Assembly (NCBI RefSeq): GCF_000374565.1
Contig: NZ_KB894685.1
Coordinates: forward strand, 346,121 to 410,120
Source: Siminovitchia fordii DSM 16014 = CIP 108821
GTDB taxonomy: Bacteria; Bacillota; Bacilli; Bacillales; Bacillaceae_C
Length of the DNA stretch: 64,000 bases
Reading direction: 5' to 3'
The position numbers and the translations under genes were made by a program. This document shows, piece after piece, positions 40,643 to 49,146 of this stretch. Numbering within the stretch: position 1 is the stretch's first letter; each line of letters begins with the position of its first letter. The notes beneath the pieces are model-generated. The model saw nothing but the letters and a program-made list of their open reading frames with translations, was not told the DNA's origin and did not search any database.

Positions 40643-41317
40643 TCATTCTCCGACAAGGGCAGACCCTATCCGTATGAATGTCGCCCCTTCTTCAATGGCT
40701 ATTTGAAAATCATTTGACATGCCCATTGATAACTCATGACACGGAGCATGCCTTAATTTCATCCCTTCCACTTCCTCTTTGAGGTTTCTCAGCCGCCTGA
40801 AGCAAGTACGCAATGCCTCTTCATCATCCGTATATGGAGCCATTGTCATTAGCCCAACGACCTCTATATTTTCAAAAGGCTCAAGCTGTTGTATAAATTC
40901 TACTGTATTTTCGGGCTGGAGGCCATGTTTGGATTCCTCCCCGGAAACATTGACCTGAATAAAGCATTTAACCCTCTTGCTTGCGCGTTTATGAATCTCC
41001 TTTGCCAATGACAGACGATCAAGTGAATGAATGAATTCTACCTTATCGATGATATTTCTTACTTTACGGGATTGAAGCGTCCCTATAAAATGCCACAATG
41101 GCTTGTCCTTCAATACCTCCCACTTGGAGATTAGTCCATCATCGCGGTTTTCTCCAAGATTCCGTATTCCGGCCTCCAAGGCTTCGGCAGCCCTTTCAAC
41201 CGAAACATACTTTGTAACTCCCACGATATGAATATCTTCCGGTTTACGGCCGGACCGTTCGCATGCTTCTGCAATTTGACCTTGAATAAAAGCTAAATTC
41301 TCTTTTACATCTCTCAC
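40643..41317 (-). CDS. ylmE: YggS-family pyridoxal phosphate homeostasis protein YlmE
   Basis: YlmE/YggS proteins bind PLP and keep its level and amino acid pools in balance. The GTG at 41317, eight bases after ATAGGAG, gives 224 residues beginning [15 protein letters not shown]; a longer reading to 41383 adds residues unlike the family. The PLP-binding Lys is in IVGVTKYVS, and [21 protein letters not shown] and [12 protein letters not shown] are family blocks. In B. subtilis ylmD precedes it; that gene is missing here. Confidence 0.93.
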   Translation of the reverse strand: MRDVKENLAFIQGQIAEACERSGRKPEDIHIVGVTKYVSVERAAEALEAGIRNLGENRDDGLISKWEVLKDKPLWHFIGTLQSRKVRNIIDKVEFIHSLDRLSLAKEIHKRASKRVKCFIQVNVSGEESKHGLQPENTVEFIQQLEPFENIEVVGLMTMAPYTDDEEALRTCFRRLRNLKEEVEGMKLRHAPCHELSMGMSNDFQIAIEEGATFIRIGSALVGE

Positions 41318-41411
41318 GTTGATTACTCCTATTATATCTTCTTGTTTTTTCCTGAAAAAAAGACATTTTCTTAAGTGTACCATAAAAGTATGCGAACGGC
41401 ATCCGATTTAT

Positions 41412-41687
41412 CTAGTCTTTTGGCGTTCCAAGCTGCTGCTGTGTATATTGTGATTCGCTGTGCCTGACAAGAATGACATCCTCTCCGATTTTGATAATCT
41501 GGTTCCACGGGATGACAACTTCATCTTCTTTTCCAAAAAAACCAAGCAGCTTCCCAGTAGCGCTAATAATGATTGATTCTATTCTGCCGCTATCCAGATT
41601 AATCTCGATGTCGCTTATATTCCCCAACTTTTTTCCATCTGAAATGTTGACGACATCCTTTATTTGAAACTCCGAGATTCTCACCAT
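41412..41687 (-). CDS. ylmC: YlmC/YmxH family PRC-barrel sporulation protein
   Basis: A 91-residue PRC-barrel protein (MVRISEFQIKDVVNISDGKK, GFFGKEDEVVIPWNQI, IGEDVILVRHSE) closely matching B. subtilis YlmC. The family is common in spore formers, beside sigG, but its function is not defined. Start at the ATG 41687, with GGGGA six bases before it; an ATG at 41693 is too close to the ribosome site. It follows sigG downstream of a terminator and a palindromic repeat. Confidence 0.9.
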   Translation of the reverse strand: MVRISEFQIKDVVNISDGKKLGNISDIEINLDSGRIESIIISATGKLLGFFGKEDEVVIPWNQIIKIGEDVILVRHSESQYTQQQLGTPKD

Positions 41688-41777
41688 TTTCATTCCCCGC
41701 TTCCGTCATTCATTTAAACAGGCGTTCACTCCTTCATAATTTATATATATGCTGTTCGTACCGCTATTCATGATAAT

Positions 41778-41816
41778 AGAAAAGAGCCGGATGTTCCCCG
41801 ATGGAAACCCGGCTCC
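41778..41816 (-). terminator. Intrinsic terminator after sigG
   Basis: GAGCCGG (41784-41790) and CCGGCTC (41809-41815) form the stem. On the minus strand it is followed by TTTTCT. The 44-bp palindrome at 41824-41867 lies between this terminator and the sigG stop. Confidence 0.75.
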
Positions 41817-41823
41817 ATGGTAA

Positions 41824-41867
41824 AGGGGTCTGACCCCCTTTACTGCAGTAAAGGGGGTCAGACCCCT
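41824..41867. repeat. Perfect 44-bp palindrome, REP/BIME-like (GGGGTC/GACCCC type)
   Basis: Two exactly complementary 22-base arms meet at CTG/CAG with no loop. Each arm contains its own small palindrome around GGGGTCTGACCCC. This type of repeat (GGGGTCAGACCCC) occurs widely near REP-associated tyrosine transposases. It starts seven bases after the sigG stop codon and ahead of the terminator. Confidence 0.85.
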
Positions 41868-41874
41868 AAACATC

Positions 41875-42657
41875 TTATTGAATATTAATATTCTTATTCA
41901 TTTGCTTGATGGCAGCCTTTTCGAGACGAGACACCTGTGCCTGCGAAATCCCGATCTCCTCAGCCACTTCCATTTGTGTTTTCCCTTGAAAAAAACGTTT
42001 TCGAATAATCATTTTTTCTCTCTCATTAAGCCGCTGCAAACCGTCATGCAATGCAATCTCCTCAATCCATTGACTGTCACGGCTTTTCTCATCACTCAAC
42101 TGATCCATTACAAATATCGGATCACCGCCGTCATTATAAATCGGCTCAAATAATGATACAGGGTCCTGTATAGCGTCCAGGGCAAAAACAACTTCTTCAT
42201 GAGGTAATTCCAATTCCCTGGCGATCTCTGCTGCCGTAGGTTCTTTGGAAGTTTTTGCCATAAGACGTTCTCTTACATGGAGTGCTTTATAAGCGATATC
42301 GCGCAATGACCGTGAAACACGGATGGGATTATTATCCCGCAAATAACGGCGAATTTCTCCTATGATCATTGGAACGGCATAAGTGGAAAACCGGACATTT
42401 TGGCTTAAATCAAAGTTGTCAATCGATTTCATCAAACCGATACAACCAACTTGGAAGAGGTCATCCACATATTCTCCCCTGTTGTTAAACCTCTGAATGA
42501 CGCTTAACACTAGGCGAAGATTCCCATTGATCAGTTTTTCTCTTGCTGTTAAATCGCCCCGCTGCATTTGCTTTAAAAGTTCTCGCATTTCCTCGTTTTT
42601 AAGGACAGGGAGCTTTGAAGTATCCACACCGCATATTTCTACTTTATTTCGCTTCAC
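41875..42657 (-). CDS. sigG: RNA polymerase sporulation sigma factor SigG
   Basis: Sigma-G drives late forespore transcription. The 260-residue protein begins MKRNKVEICGVDTSKLPVL, the conserved N-terminus involved in SpoIIAB/CsfB control. It has region 2 (NLRLVLSVIQRFNNRGEYV, FSTYAVPMIIGEIRRYL), region 3, and region 4 (GISQAQVSRLEKAAIKQM). The start is a GTG at 42657 behind TAGGAGGG. Upstream, GCATA and ATACTTA at about 17-bp spacing is a weak candidate for a sigma-F/G promoter. Confidence 0.98.
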   Translation of the reverse strand: MKRNKVEICGVDTSKLPVLKNEEMRELLKQMQRGDLTAREKLINGNLRLVLSVIQRFNNRGEYVDDLFQVGCIGLMKSIDNFDLSQNVRFSTYAVPMIIGEIRRYLRDNNPIRVSRSLRDIAYKALHVRERLMAKTSKEPTAAEIARELELPHEEVVFALDAIQDPVSLFEPIYNDGGDPIFVMDQLSDEKSRDSQWIEEIALHDGLQRLNEREKMIIRKRFFQGKTQMEVAEEIGISQAQVSRLEKAAIKQMNKNINIQ

Positions 42658-42794
42658 TTATTTCCCTCCTACCAGGAGTTGCTAGAAATAAGTATCTCCT
42701 GAGGAGGAAAATATATGCATGGCTAACTTCATGGAAGCATGAAAAAATCAGATAAAAATTCATCAAAAACAGGCAGAATTATTGATACTATTGA

Positions 42795-43514
42795 TTAAAT
42801 CATTTTGTTAAATTCTTTACGAAGCCGCTTGATAATTCTTTTCTCAAGACGTGAAATATAGGACTGGGAAATTCCCAAAATTTCTGCCACATCTTTTTGC
42901 GTCTTCTCTTCTTCCCCCGCCAGACCAAACCTCAATTCCATGATTTGTTTTTCTCTTTGGGAAAGCTTTTGAAGCGCGGTCAGCAGAAGCTTCTTATCAA
43001 CGTGTGCCTCTATGTCACGGGTTATAATATCATTATCAGTGCCCAAAACGTCGGATAAAAGCAGTTCGTTTCCATCCCAGTCAATATTTAACGGTTCATC
43101 AAAGGACACTTCGGACCTGATTTTATTGTTTCTTCTCAAATACATTAATATCTCATTCTCAATGCATCGTGATGCGTATGTAGCAAGCTTTATTTTCTTT
43201 TCCGGGTTGAATGTGTTGACCGCTTTAATCAGGCCGATGGTTCCGATACTTATTAAATCTTCAATATTGATGCCGGTATTTTCAAATTTCCTTGCAATAT
43301 ATACCACGAGCCTCAGATTTCTTTCAATTAACATAGATCTTGCCGTCTTGTCGCCATTTGGGAGCTTTTTAAGCAAGATAGCTTCCTCTTCCCTGGATAG
43401 GGGTGGAGGTAAGGCTTCACTACCTCCTATATAATAAATTTCATCGGATTTCCAGCCTAGCTTCTTCAGGAGCTTATACCAATAATAGGTGAGATGCAAA
43501 CGAATTTTTTTCAC
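42795..43514 (-). CDS. sigE: Mother-cell sporulation sigma factor SigE (pro-sigma-E)
   Basis: Sigma-E directs early mother-cell transcription. The 239-residue precursor includes the N-terminal pro-sequence ([20 protein letters not shown]) that keeps it inactive and membrane-bound until SpoIIGA cleaves it. Region 2 shows [17 protein letters not shown] and [17 protein letters not shown]; region 4 ends [19 protein letters not shown]. The start is a GTG at 43514, with GGAGGAG upstream. It follows spoIIGA by 36 bp in the spoIIG operon. Confidence 0.98.
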   Translation of the reverse strand: MKKIRLHLTYYWYKLLKKLGWKSDEIYYIGGSEALPPPLSREEEAILLKKLPNGDKTARSMLIERNLRLVVYIARKFENTGINIEDLISIGTIGLIKAVNTFNPEKKIKLATYASRCIENEILMYLRRNNKIRSEVSFDEPLNIDWDGNELLLSDVLGTDNDIITRDIEAHVDKKLLLTALQKLSQREKQIMELRFGLAGEEEKTQKDVAEILGISQSYISRLEKRIIKRLRKEFNKMI

Positions 43515-43550
43515 GCAGTCTCCTCCTCCTATATTTTTTGAGACCTCTGC

Positions 43551-44477
43551 CTAAGATGCAGTTTGTACAACAGCCAGCTCCACTACTGCTGGGTGAACAA
43601 TGCATTGGAAACGGCCGTCACTGGATAATTCTTGATCTGTAAAAATAATCATGGCTTTTTGGACGGACTTCCGCTCGTCCTCCATCTGAAGATAAATGGC
43701 CTCAGGTTTGAATGCACAATGCAAACCGTTATTGGCTCCAAGAGTTTTTGCAGGTATCAGTCTCATTTTCTCACTCCACATTTCCGGAAGTTTATCCGCC
43801 AGTTCAATTGGATTGTTATTCTTGTCGGACAAAAGCAGAATCTCATGCGGCAGCTGCTCCTTAAAACTGGATATGGATGCAATCATGACAGGAGTTTTGG
43901 AAATGGGGTCATATAGTTGATTTCCGCTGTCAATCAATCCTTTCAATTGAATATTAAGGCCATTGATTTCAATGGTGACATCAATCAGGACATCATACTC
44001 AATGGAAGAGATGGTCAAATCTTCAACTCTTTTTCTCGAAAAATGCCAAGCGATCGGAAATGCGGCTGCTACAAACAGCCAACTAACCGGATCTCCGAAT
44101 CCGCGGATGCTTTCCAATGATACAGCGGTCCTCAACTTAAGATCGTATGTTAGAAAGTAATGAGTCCCCATTAAAATTCCGCCCATTAGAAAAGTTGAGA
44201 AATAGAATGTAAGCAAACAGGAGAGAAAAGACTTGAGTCTCTTAAATCCAAATACTGTTAAAACCATGCAAAGGGAAACACCCATCTTAACAATGGGATG
44301 GCTTGCTGCTGCAGCCAAAGGAGTGATGGCTAACAAAATCAGACTTGAACCCAGCAGCCCTCCCAAGAGAATTTTCCAGGCTTTCACATATCTCTTCAAA
44401 AAGATGGCTGTGATCCATAGCAGTAAACAATCCACAAGGAAATTCAAAAACCAGATAACATCCAAATAAATGGTCAT
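43551..44477 (-). CDS. spoIIGA: Sporulation sigma-E factor-processing peptidase SpoIIGA
   Basis: SpoIIGA is the membrane aspartic protease that activates pro-sigma-E after septation, in response to SpoIIR. The N-terminal half has five hydrophobic segments (first MTIYLDVIWFLNFLVDCLLL). The C-terminal protease domain carries the active-site Asp in KGLIDSGNQLYDP. Starting at ATG 44477 gives 308 residues, close to the family length; a TTG at 44501 falls in the ribosome-site region GGAGGGGGG. First gene of the spoIIG operon. Confidence 0.96.
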   Translation of the reverse strand: MTIYLDVIWFLNFLVDCLLLWITAIFLKRYVKAWKILLGGLLGSSLILLAITPLAAAASHPIVKMGVSLCMVLTVFGFKRLKSFLSCLLTFYFSTFLMGGILMGTHYFLTYDLKLRTAVSLESIRGFGDPVSWLFVAAAFPIAWHFSRKRVEDLTISSIEYDVLIDVTIEINGLNIQLKGLIDSGNQLYDPISKTPVMIASISSFKEQLPHEILLLSDKNNNPIELADKLPEMWSEKMRLIPAKTLGANNGLHCAFKPEAIYLQMEDERKSVQKAMIIFTDQELSSDGRFQCIVHPAVVELAVVQTAS

Positions 44478-44545
44478 GATTATAAAAAGGCCCCCCTCCA
44501 AAGAGGCAAAGCATTGGAATTGCCCGGCTTTTTCTATTAATGATT

Positions 44546-44578
44546 AGTATAACGGACGCAAAAAATGGAATGTGTCAT
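44546..44578 (-). promoter_or_regulatory. Candidate spoIIG promoter with long spacer
   Basis: On the minus strand TATACT (44546-44551) is preceded by ATGACA (44573-44578) at 21 bp. The B. subtilis spoIIG promoter has a similarly over-long spacer and depends on phosphorylated Spo0A. Only weak Spo0A-box matches (for example TTCGATG) are visible upstream, so this is tentative. Confidence 0.5.
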
Positions 44579-45046
44579 TTCCTGTACGTGAATTTATAGA
44601 AGTTTTCACAATTTACATCGAAGAATGACTAATGAGGGAAGAGGAAACTTATAGAGGTTCAGAACAGGAGAGCATACGACGGTCCCCTTTATTTTCTATA
44701 AGAATAAAATACAAGCACTTGTTCGTGTGATACATACTTAAGTGCCTTTACAAGATAAAAGAAATGTAGCGTTAAAGGAGCTGATGTTTACTTGACTTTC
44801 ATATGAAAGCTGCAACCTGAGATGGCCACTTGCTTTGAGTAGACGATATGCAGCTTTGCTATGAATGTTCGTTGAAATAAACCTTGCCCCAGAAGGACAA
44901 GAAAGGAAATGCGCAAATCAATAGTCGCACGACGCCTCAAAGTGCTCCCTTTGGTTTCGACAAGATCATCCGCACTAATACTTCCTGTTCTTCGAAACAT
45001 TACATGATAAGTGTTATTAACAACCTGTCGGTTATAGTTTCTGAAA

Positions 45047-45075
45047 TCAAAAAACCAGATGAATATCATCTGGTT
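45047..45075 (-). terminator. Intrinsic terminator after ftsZ
   Basis: AACCAGATGA (45053-45062) and TCATCTGGTT (45066-45075) form a 10-bp perfect stem with a 3-nt loop, followed by a T-run on the minus strand. It starts 14 bp after the ftsZ stop. Confidence 0.88.
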
Positions 45076-45088
45076 CAAATCGCAATAC

Positions 45089-46225
45089 TTATCTTCTTCT
45101 ATTTCTATTTCTAAGAAAAGTCGGGATATCCAGCGTATCTTCTAGAGATTGTTGCTGTCCGTGCCTTACAGGCTCTTGCACTTCTTCCCTTTTTGGCTCA
45201 CGGTTCTGTACTGGAGTTTGCTGTTGTCGCATTTGTCCAAACAATGGACTCTGTGGCTTACTTTGTGGTTTCGTATCGTTGAACCCGGTTGCGATGACCG
45301 TTACAACAATCTCTTCTTTCAAATTATCATTTATAACAGAGCCAAAAATCATATTTACTTCTTGATCGGAGGCAGAAGCTACGACATCGGCCGCTTCCTG
45401 GACTTCAAAAAGACTTAAATTGGCTCCTCCTGAAATATTCATTAAAACACCTTGTGCACCGTCAATAGAGGTTTCCAATAGTGGGGAAGAAATAGCTTTT
45501 TTAGCTGCTTCCACTGCGCGGTTTTCACCGGTTGCAACCCCAATCCCCATCAAGGCAGACCCCTTATTAGTCATAATCGTTTTGACATCTGCGAAATCAA
45601 GGTTAATCAAACCGGGAACAGCAATCAATTCCGAAATCCCCTGAACACCTTGCCGCAATACATTGTCGGCTTCTCTAAATGCTTCAAGCATCGGAGTGCT
45701 CTTATCAACGATTTCTAAAAGTCTGTCGTTGGGAATAACGATCAGAGTATCAACAGACTCTTTCATTGCGTCTATTCCACCGCTCGCCTGAGTTGCACGT
45801 TTCCGCCCTTCAAAAGTAAACGGCCTTGTAACAATTCCGACTGTCAAAGCTCCCAAATCTTTGGCAATCTGGGCGATGACAGGCGCAGCACCTGTTCCAG
45901 TACCGCCTCCCATTCCAGCCGTAACAAAAACCATATCTGCCCCTTTTAATGCTTCCTCAATCTGTTCCTTGCTTTCCTCGGCAGCTTTTTTACCGACTTC
46001 AGGATTCGCTCCTGCTCCAAGTCCTCTAGTAAGTTTCGCACCAATTTGCATTTTTATTTCGGCTTTGGATAAGTTCAATGCTTGTGCGTCAGTGTTTACT
46101 GCTATAAATTCAACACCTTGCACTTCATGTTCAATCATGCGATTGACAGCATTGTTTCCGCCGCCGCCAACTCCGATTACCTTTATAGTTGCCAAAGAAT
46201 CAATATTCGTATCGAAATCCAACAT
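45089..46225 (-). CDS. ftsZ: Cell division GTPase FtsZ
   Basis: FtsZ polymerises into the cytokinetic ring. The 378-residue protein has the GTP-binding [18 protein letters not shown], tubulin signature [15 protein letters not shown]7-loop [11 protein letters not shown] with the catalytic Asp, a Gln/Pro-rich linker, and the C-terminal peptide [16 protein letters not shown] that binds FtsA and SepF. It follows ftsA by 37 bp and ends in a strong terminator. Confidence 0.99.
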   Translation of the reverse strand: MLDFDTNIDSLATIKVIGVGGGGNNAVNRMIEHEVQGVEFIAVNTDAQALNLSKAEIKMQIGAKLTRGLGAGANPEVGKKAAEESKEQIEEALKGADMVFVTAGMGGGTGTGAAPVIAQIAKDLGALTVGIVTRPFTFEGRKRATQASGGIDAMKESVDTLIVIPNDRLLEIVDKSTPMLEAFREADNVLRQGVQGISELIAVPGLINLDFADVKTIMTNKGSALMGIGVATGENRAVEAAKKAISSPLLETSIDGAQGVLMNISGGANLSLFEVQEAADVVASASDQEVNMIFGSVINDNLKEEIVVTVIATGFNDTKPQSKPQSPLFGQMRQQQTPVQNREPKREEVQEPVRHGQQQSLEDTLDIPTFLRNRNRRR

Positions 46226-46262
46226 GACATGTCCTCCTGTTCGTTTTATTCAACCGGATGGC

Positions 46263-47555
46263 CTATTCGAAAAAGTAGCCAAAAAACTTTTTAACTTTAT
46301 TTGATATTTTCTTGTCCGGGTCTTTTTCAGGCTTCTGTCTTGGGGGCTGGTGCGTATCTGCAACTGACCCGTCATCGTGTTCATTAGTCACCTGGACAGG
46401 AGATGCGCTGACGCTTCTCCCTTGCAATCTGGCATTCTGGTAGGAATATTTGATCAATCCTACAGCTGTCGTATACTGGGGCTCCCGGACACCGATATAA
46501 TCCGGGATGGCTACCCTGACCCGACTTTGGAAAATCATTTGTGCCAGTTCAACGACACCGGACATATTGGCCGAGCCGCCAGTCAACACAAAACCTCCCG
46601 GAAGGTCAGTGATTCCCATTCTTTTCAATTCATCCTGAACCAATTCAAAAATCTCTTCCATCCTGGCTTCAATAATATCCGAAAGCTCCAATTGGTTGAA
46701 TTGCTGATGCTGGTCACTGCCAATTATGGGTACACTGAAAACCTCATCTTCCGATGCATGATCGTAAAATGCATGACCATATGAAATCTTGATTTTCTCT
46801 GCATCTTCCGTAGCTGTCCTTAGGCCGATAGAAAGGTCTTTTGTAATATGTTCTCCACCTACCGGGATGACACTTACATTCTTGATGCTGCCATTTTCAA
46901 ATATAGAGAGCGTCGTTGATCCGCCTCCCATATCAATTAATGCAGTACCAAGCTGCTGCTCATCCTTTGAAAGGGCTGCAGCAGCTGCAGCAAGTGGTTG
47001 AAGTACAATATCTGTAATGCTCAACCCAGCCCGTTCAACGCAACGAAGCGTATTATGTAGAATTGTTTTCGCCCCGGTGATAATGGTCCCTTCCATTTCA
47101 AGTCTGACGCCAATCATACCACGAGGGTCAGTAATTTCATCCAATCCATCAACAATAAATTGACGAGGGATCACATTGATGATTTCTCTTTCCGGAGGGA
47201 TGGAAATGACTTGTGCCGCATCCATTACCCTGGCTACATCCTCATTTGTAATTTCCCGATTTTGGCTTGATACGGCCACCACTCCATGGCAAGGCTGTAA
47301 AGCGACATGGTTGCCGGCAATACCGACAATCACATCATTAATTTTCATTCCAATCATTCTCTCCGCCTGCTCGACCGCACTCTTAATCGAATGAACAGTC
47401 TCATCTATATCAACTATAGAACCTTTCCGAATTCCTTTGGAACTTACATTTCCTACTCCAATTACATTCAAGGAATCGCTGCCCATGGAACCTATGATCA
47501 CTTTTACTGTGGATGTTCCTATATCGAGACTCACATACATCTCGCTATTGTTCAT
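46263..47555 (-). CDS. ftsA: Cell division protein FtsA
   Basis: FtsA is the actin-like membrane tether of FtsZ. The 430-residue protein shows YVSLDIGTSTVKVIIG (phosphate 1), LIDMGGGSTTLSIFENG (phosphate 2), the adenosine motif LTGGSANMSGVVELAQ, and a C-terminal amphipathic membrane helix (NKVKKFFGYFFE). GGAGGTG precedes the ATG. A sigma-H-type promoter lies about 90 bp upstream, as for the B. subtilis ftsAZ P2 promoter, which would raise FtsZ at the onset of sporulation. Confidence 0.98.
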   Translation of the reverse strand: MNNSEMYVSLDIGTSTVKVIIGSMGSDSLNVIGVGNVSSKGIRKGSIVDIDETVHSIKSAVEQAERMIGMKINDVIVGIAGNHVALQPCHGVVAVSSQNREITNEDVARVMDAAQVISIPPEREIINVIPRQFIVDGLDEITDPRGMIGVRLEMEGTIITGAKTILHNTLRCVERAGLSITDIVLQPLAAAAAALSKDEQQLGTALIDMGGGSTTLSIFENGSIKNVSVIPVGGEHITKDLSIGLRTATEDAEKIKISYGHAFYDHASEDEVFSVPIIGSDQHQQFNQLELSDIIEARMEEIFELVQDELKRMGITDLPGGFVLTGGSANMSGVVELAQMIFQSRVRVAIPDYIGVREPQYTTAVGLIKYSYQNARLQGRSVSASPVQVTNEHDDGSVADTHQPPRQKPEKDPDKKISNKVKKFFGYFFE

Positions 47556-47964
47556 TCCGCGGCACCTCCTTCAACTCTCTCTTTATCTTGAACTTGAAAT
47601 ATCGAATATTCATAAAGAATCATCCTTGACATAGCAATTACTTTTATGTATTCGGCAAATTCAGGTAATTTCCTTTTAATCTATCGAATTATTTATGTGA
47701 GTTTCATTCGTTAATTTTCTTGGCAGCCCGGTCACTATATTCGACAATATTCTGCGTTTTACTACATATTTTTTTAATGCGGCTATAAAAACAGCTGCTA
47801 AACATTAGTCTACACTAAGATGGAGCCCTAGAAAAGCCAAACTTGCGATTAGAAAAATATTAGCGTGTAATGATAGGAAAAAAATCATGTAGAACTTTGT
47901 CACCAAGCTTTTAAAAACTGGTACTAAAGAACTCACTTGTTGTTCTTGCAGAGCTCATCCCATT
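47556..47964. other. Spacer between divIB and ftsA
   Basis: About 410 bp. It contains the sigma-H-like promoter at 47648-47676. The rest is AT-rich and shows no gene; ylxW, ylxX and sbp, which occupy this place in B. subtilis, are not present even as recognisable fragments. Confidence 0.6.
47648..47676 (-). promoter_or_regulatory. Sigma-H-type promoter of ftsA-ftsZ
   Basis: Minus strand: AAAGGAAAT (47668-47676), an 11-bp spacer, then GCCGAATAC (47648-47656). This fits the sigma-H consensus RnAGGAwWW - 11/12 bp - RnnGAATww with one mismatch in the last position. The gap to the ftsA ATG is about 92 bp. Confidence 0.6.
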
Positions 47965-48720
47965 CTACTCTTTGGTTTCATATGCTTTAAAGAATGAGCC
48001 AACTTCCATATCAATAACCCCTTTGACCTTCGGATCCAACTGGCTGACAATAGAAGGATAATGCACCATCTTTTCTGCGAAAGTCAAAATAGTCGCGCTC
48101 ACTTCGTATCCATCATTCATAAAAAGGGTGATGTGGTATTTATCGGTATTTTTCGGTGTATAATGAATTTCCGAAATAACATTTACAATTTCTGGAGGCA
48201 GTTCCTTCAATTCCCCAGCCATATTTTCTAAAATGCGATCTTCATTGAAATTGGATAATATTGGAGCATTCACCGGAACCGTACCTTCAGTGCCATTTTC
48301 TACAATTAGCCCATTTTCCAAAATTGGATGGAAATCGGTTCCTGTCGATACGTAAGCAATCGTCTCATATTCCTGAATTTGCAAATAAACGGTGTTGGGA
48401 AAACCGATTTTAATTTTTGCATGTTTCACTTCTTGATGATCCTCTAACTTTTGAACTGCTTTCTTCTTGTCCAACTTCCAAATGTTGGCACCCGTCTTAA
48501 GACCGCTTTTATCAATAATAGTCTTATCAGGGACGGATTCATTACCTTTAACTTTTATTTCGTTCACGTGGCTTAACGGGGATTGAAAATAAATTACTAG
48601 CATAATCAGGAGAAAAAACAACGAAATAAGGAAAATAAGCCGTCTGTTCGCTTTCCGCTTCCGGTGTTCTTTTATTTTGGGAATCCTTTCTTCCAGCGAT
48701 AAAACTTTCCTTTGATCCAC
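47965..48720 (-). CDS. divIB: Cell division protein DivIB (FtsQ)
   Basis: DivIB forms a divisome subcomplex with FtsL and DivIC. The 251-residue protein has a basic cytoplasmic tail, one membrane segment (RLIFLISLFFLLIMLVIYF, about residues 27-45), a POTRA domain (VNEIKVKGNESVPDKTIIDKS), and the FtsQ beta domain ending near GVIDMEVGSFFKAYE. The GTG at 48720 is behind GGGGGGAA. In B. subtilis it follows murB directly; here 426 bp intervene. Confidence 0.95.
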   Translation of the reverse strand: MDQRKVLSLEERIPKIKEHRKRKANRRLIFLISLFFLLIMLVIYFQSPLSHVNEIKVKGNESVPDKTIIDKSGLKTGANIWKLDKKKAVQKLEDHQEVKHAKIKIGFPNTVYLQIQEYETIAYVSTGTDFHPILENGLIVENGTEGTVPVNAPILSNFNEDRILENMAGELKELPPEIVNVISEIHYTPKNTDKYHITLFMNDGYEVSATILTFAEKMVHYPSIVSQLDPKVKGVIDMEVGSFFKAYETKE

Positions 48721-49146
48721 GGCTATTCCCCCCTTTTCAAACTGACTTTCCCCAGTCTTTGCACCGCTAGGTTCGCTCTTTGCTTTTCCTCTGGACTATT
48801 CAAGAAATTTTGTTATCATGTCTTAAATCTGTTTGGTGTTTATTCAGAGGATCCACTGTAAAAATGCCATCGGCTTTTCTTCAGTTAAGTCAACATCGGA
48901 TCCGATGGACAGGATGTCCCAGTGCATTTAAAGCGACAAGAGGCGGCCGTACTGAACCTTCCGGCGAACAGACTGTAACATTTTGAGACGCTCAAGTGCC
49001 ATCAGTTCAAAGGTCGATGCTCATGCAAGTAAACTGTACCTTATTTAGCGCTCGTAATCTATATATCATTCATAGCAGGCTTCCTAATCCCCGATCTTGT
49101 CTGAGTACCCCAGTCTGTCCGGCGATAAATGGGCTCTGTTTCTTCA
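48721..49146. other. Spacer between murB and divIB
   Basis: A 426-bp gap with no gene. The central part (about 48890-48990) is GC-rich and repeat-like, including GGACAGGATGTCC, a word also found inside the yicC leader at 20316-20328 in the related form CAGGATGTCC. I see no promoter I would defend, although divIB-ftsA transcription may begin here. Confidence 0.5.

Larger units (their letters stand above)
44478..45088. other. Spacer between ftsZ and spoIIGA
   Basis: About 600 bp without a credible gene. It holds the spoIIG promoter candidate (44546-44578) and the ftsZ terminator (45053-45075). A minus-strand frame at 44788-45078 runs through that terminator and resembles no family. The GC-rich stretch around 44870-45000 may be a dispersed repeat. 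In B. subtilis bpr lies here; it is absent. Confidence 0.55.

Noticed and set aside
44788..45078. 96-codon minus-strand frame after ftsZ
   Set aside because: It spans the ftsZ terminator hairpin, lacks a ribosome site and resembles nothing known.
48780..48986. 68-codon plus-strand frame in the murB-divIB gap
   Set aside because: No ribosome site, no similarity, and it covers a repeat-like block.
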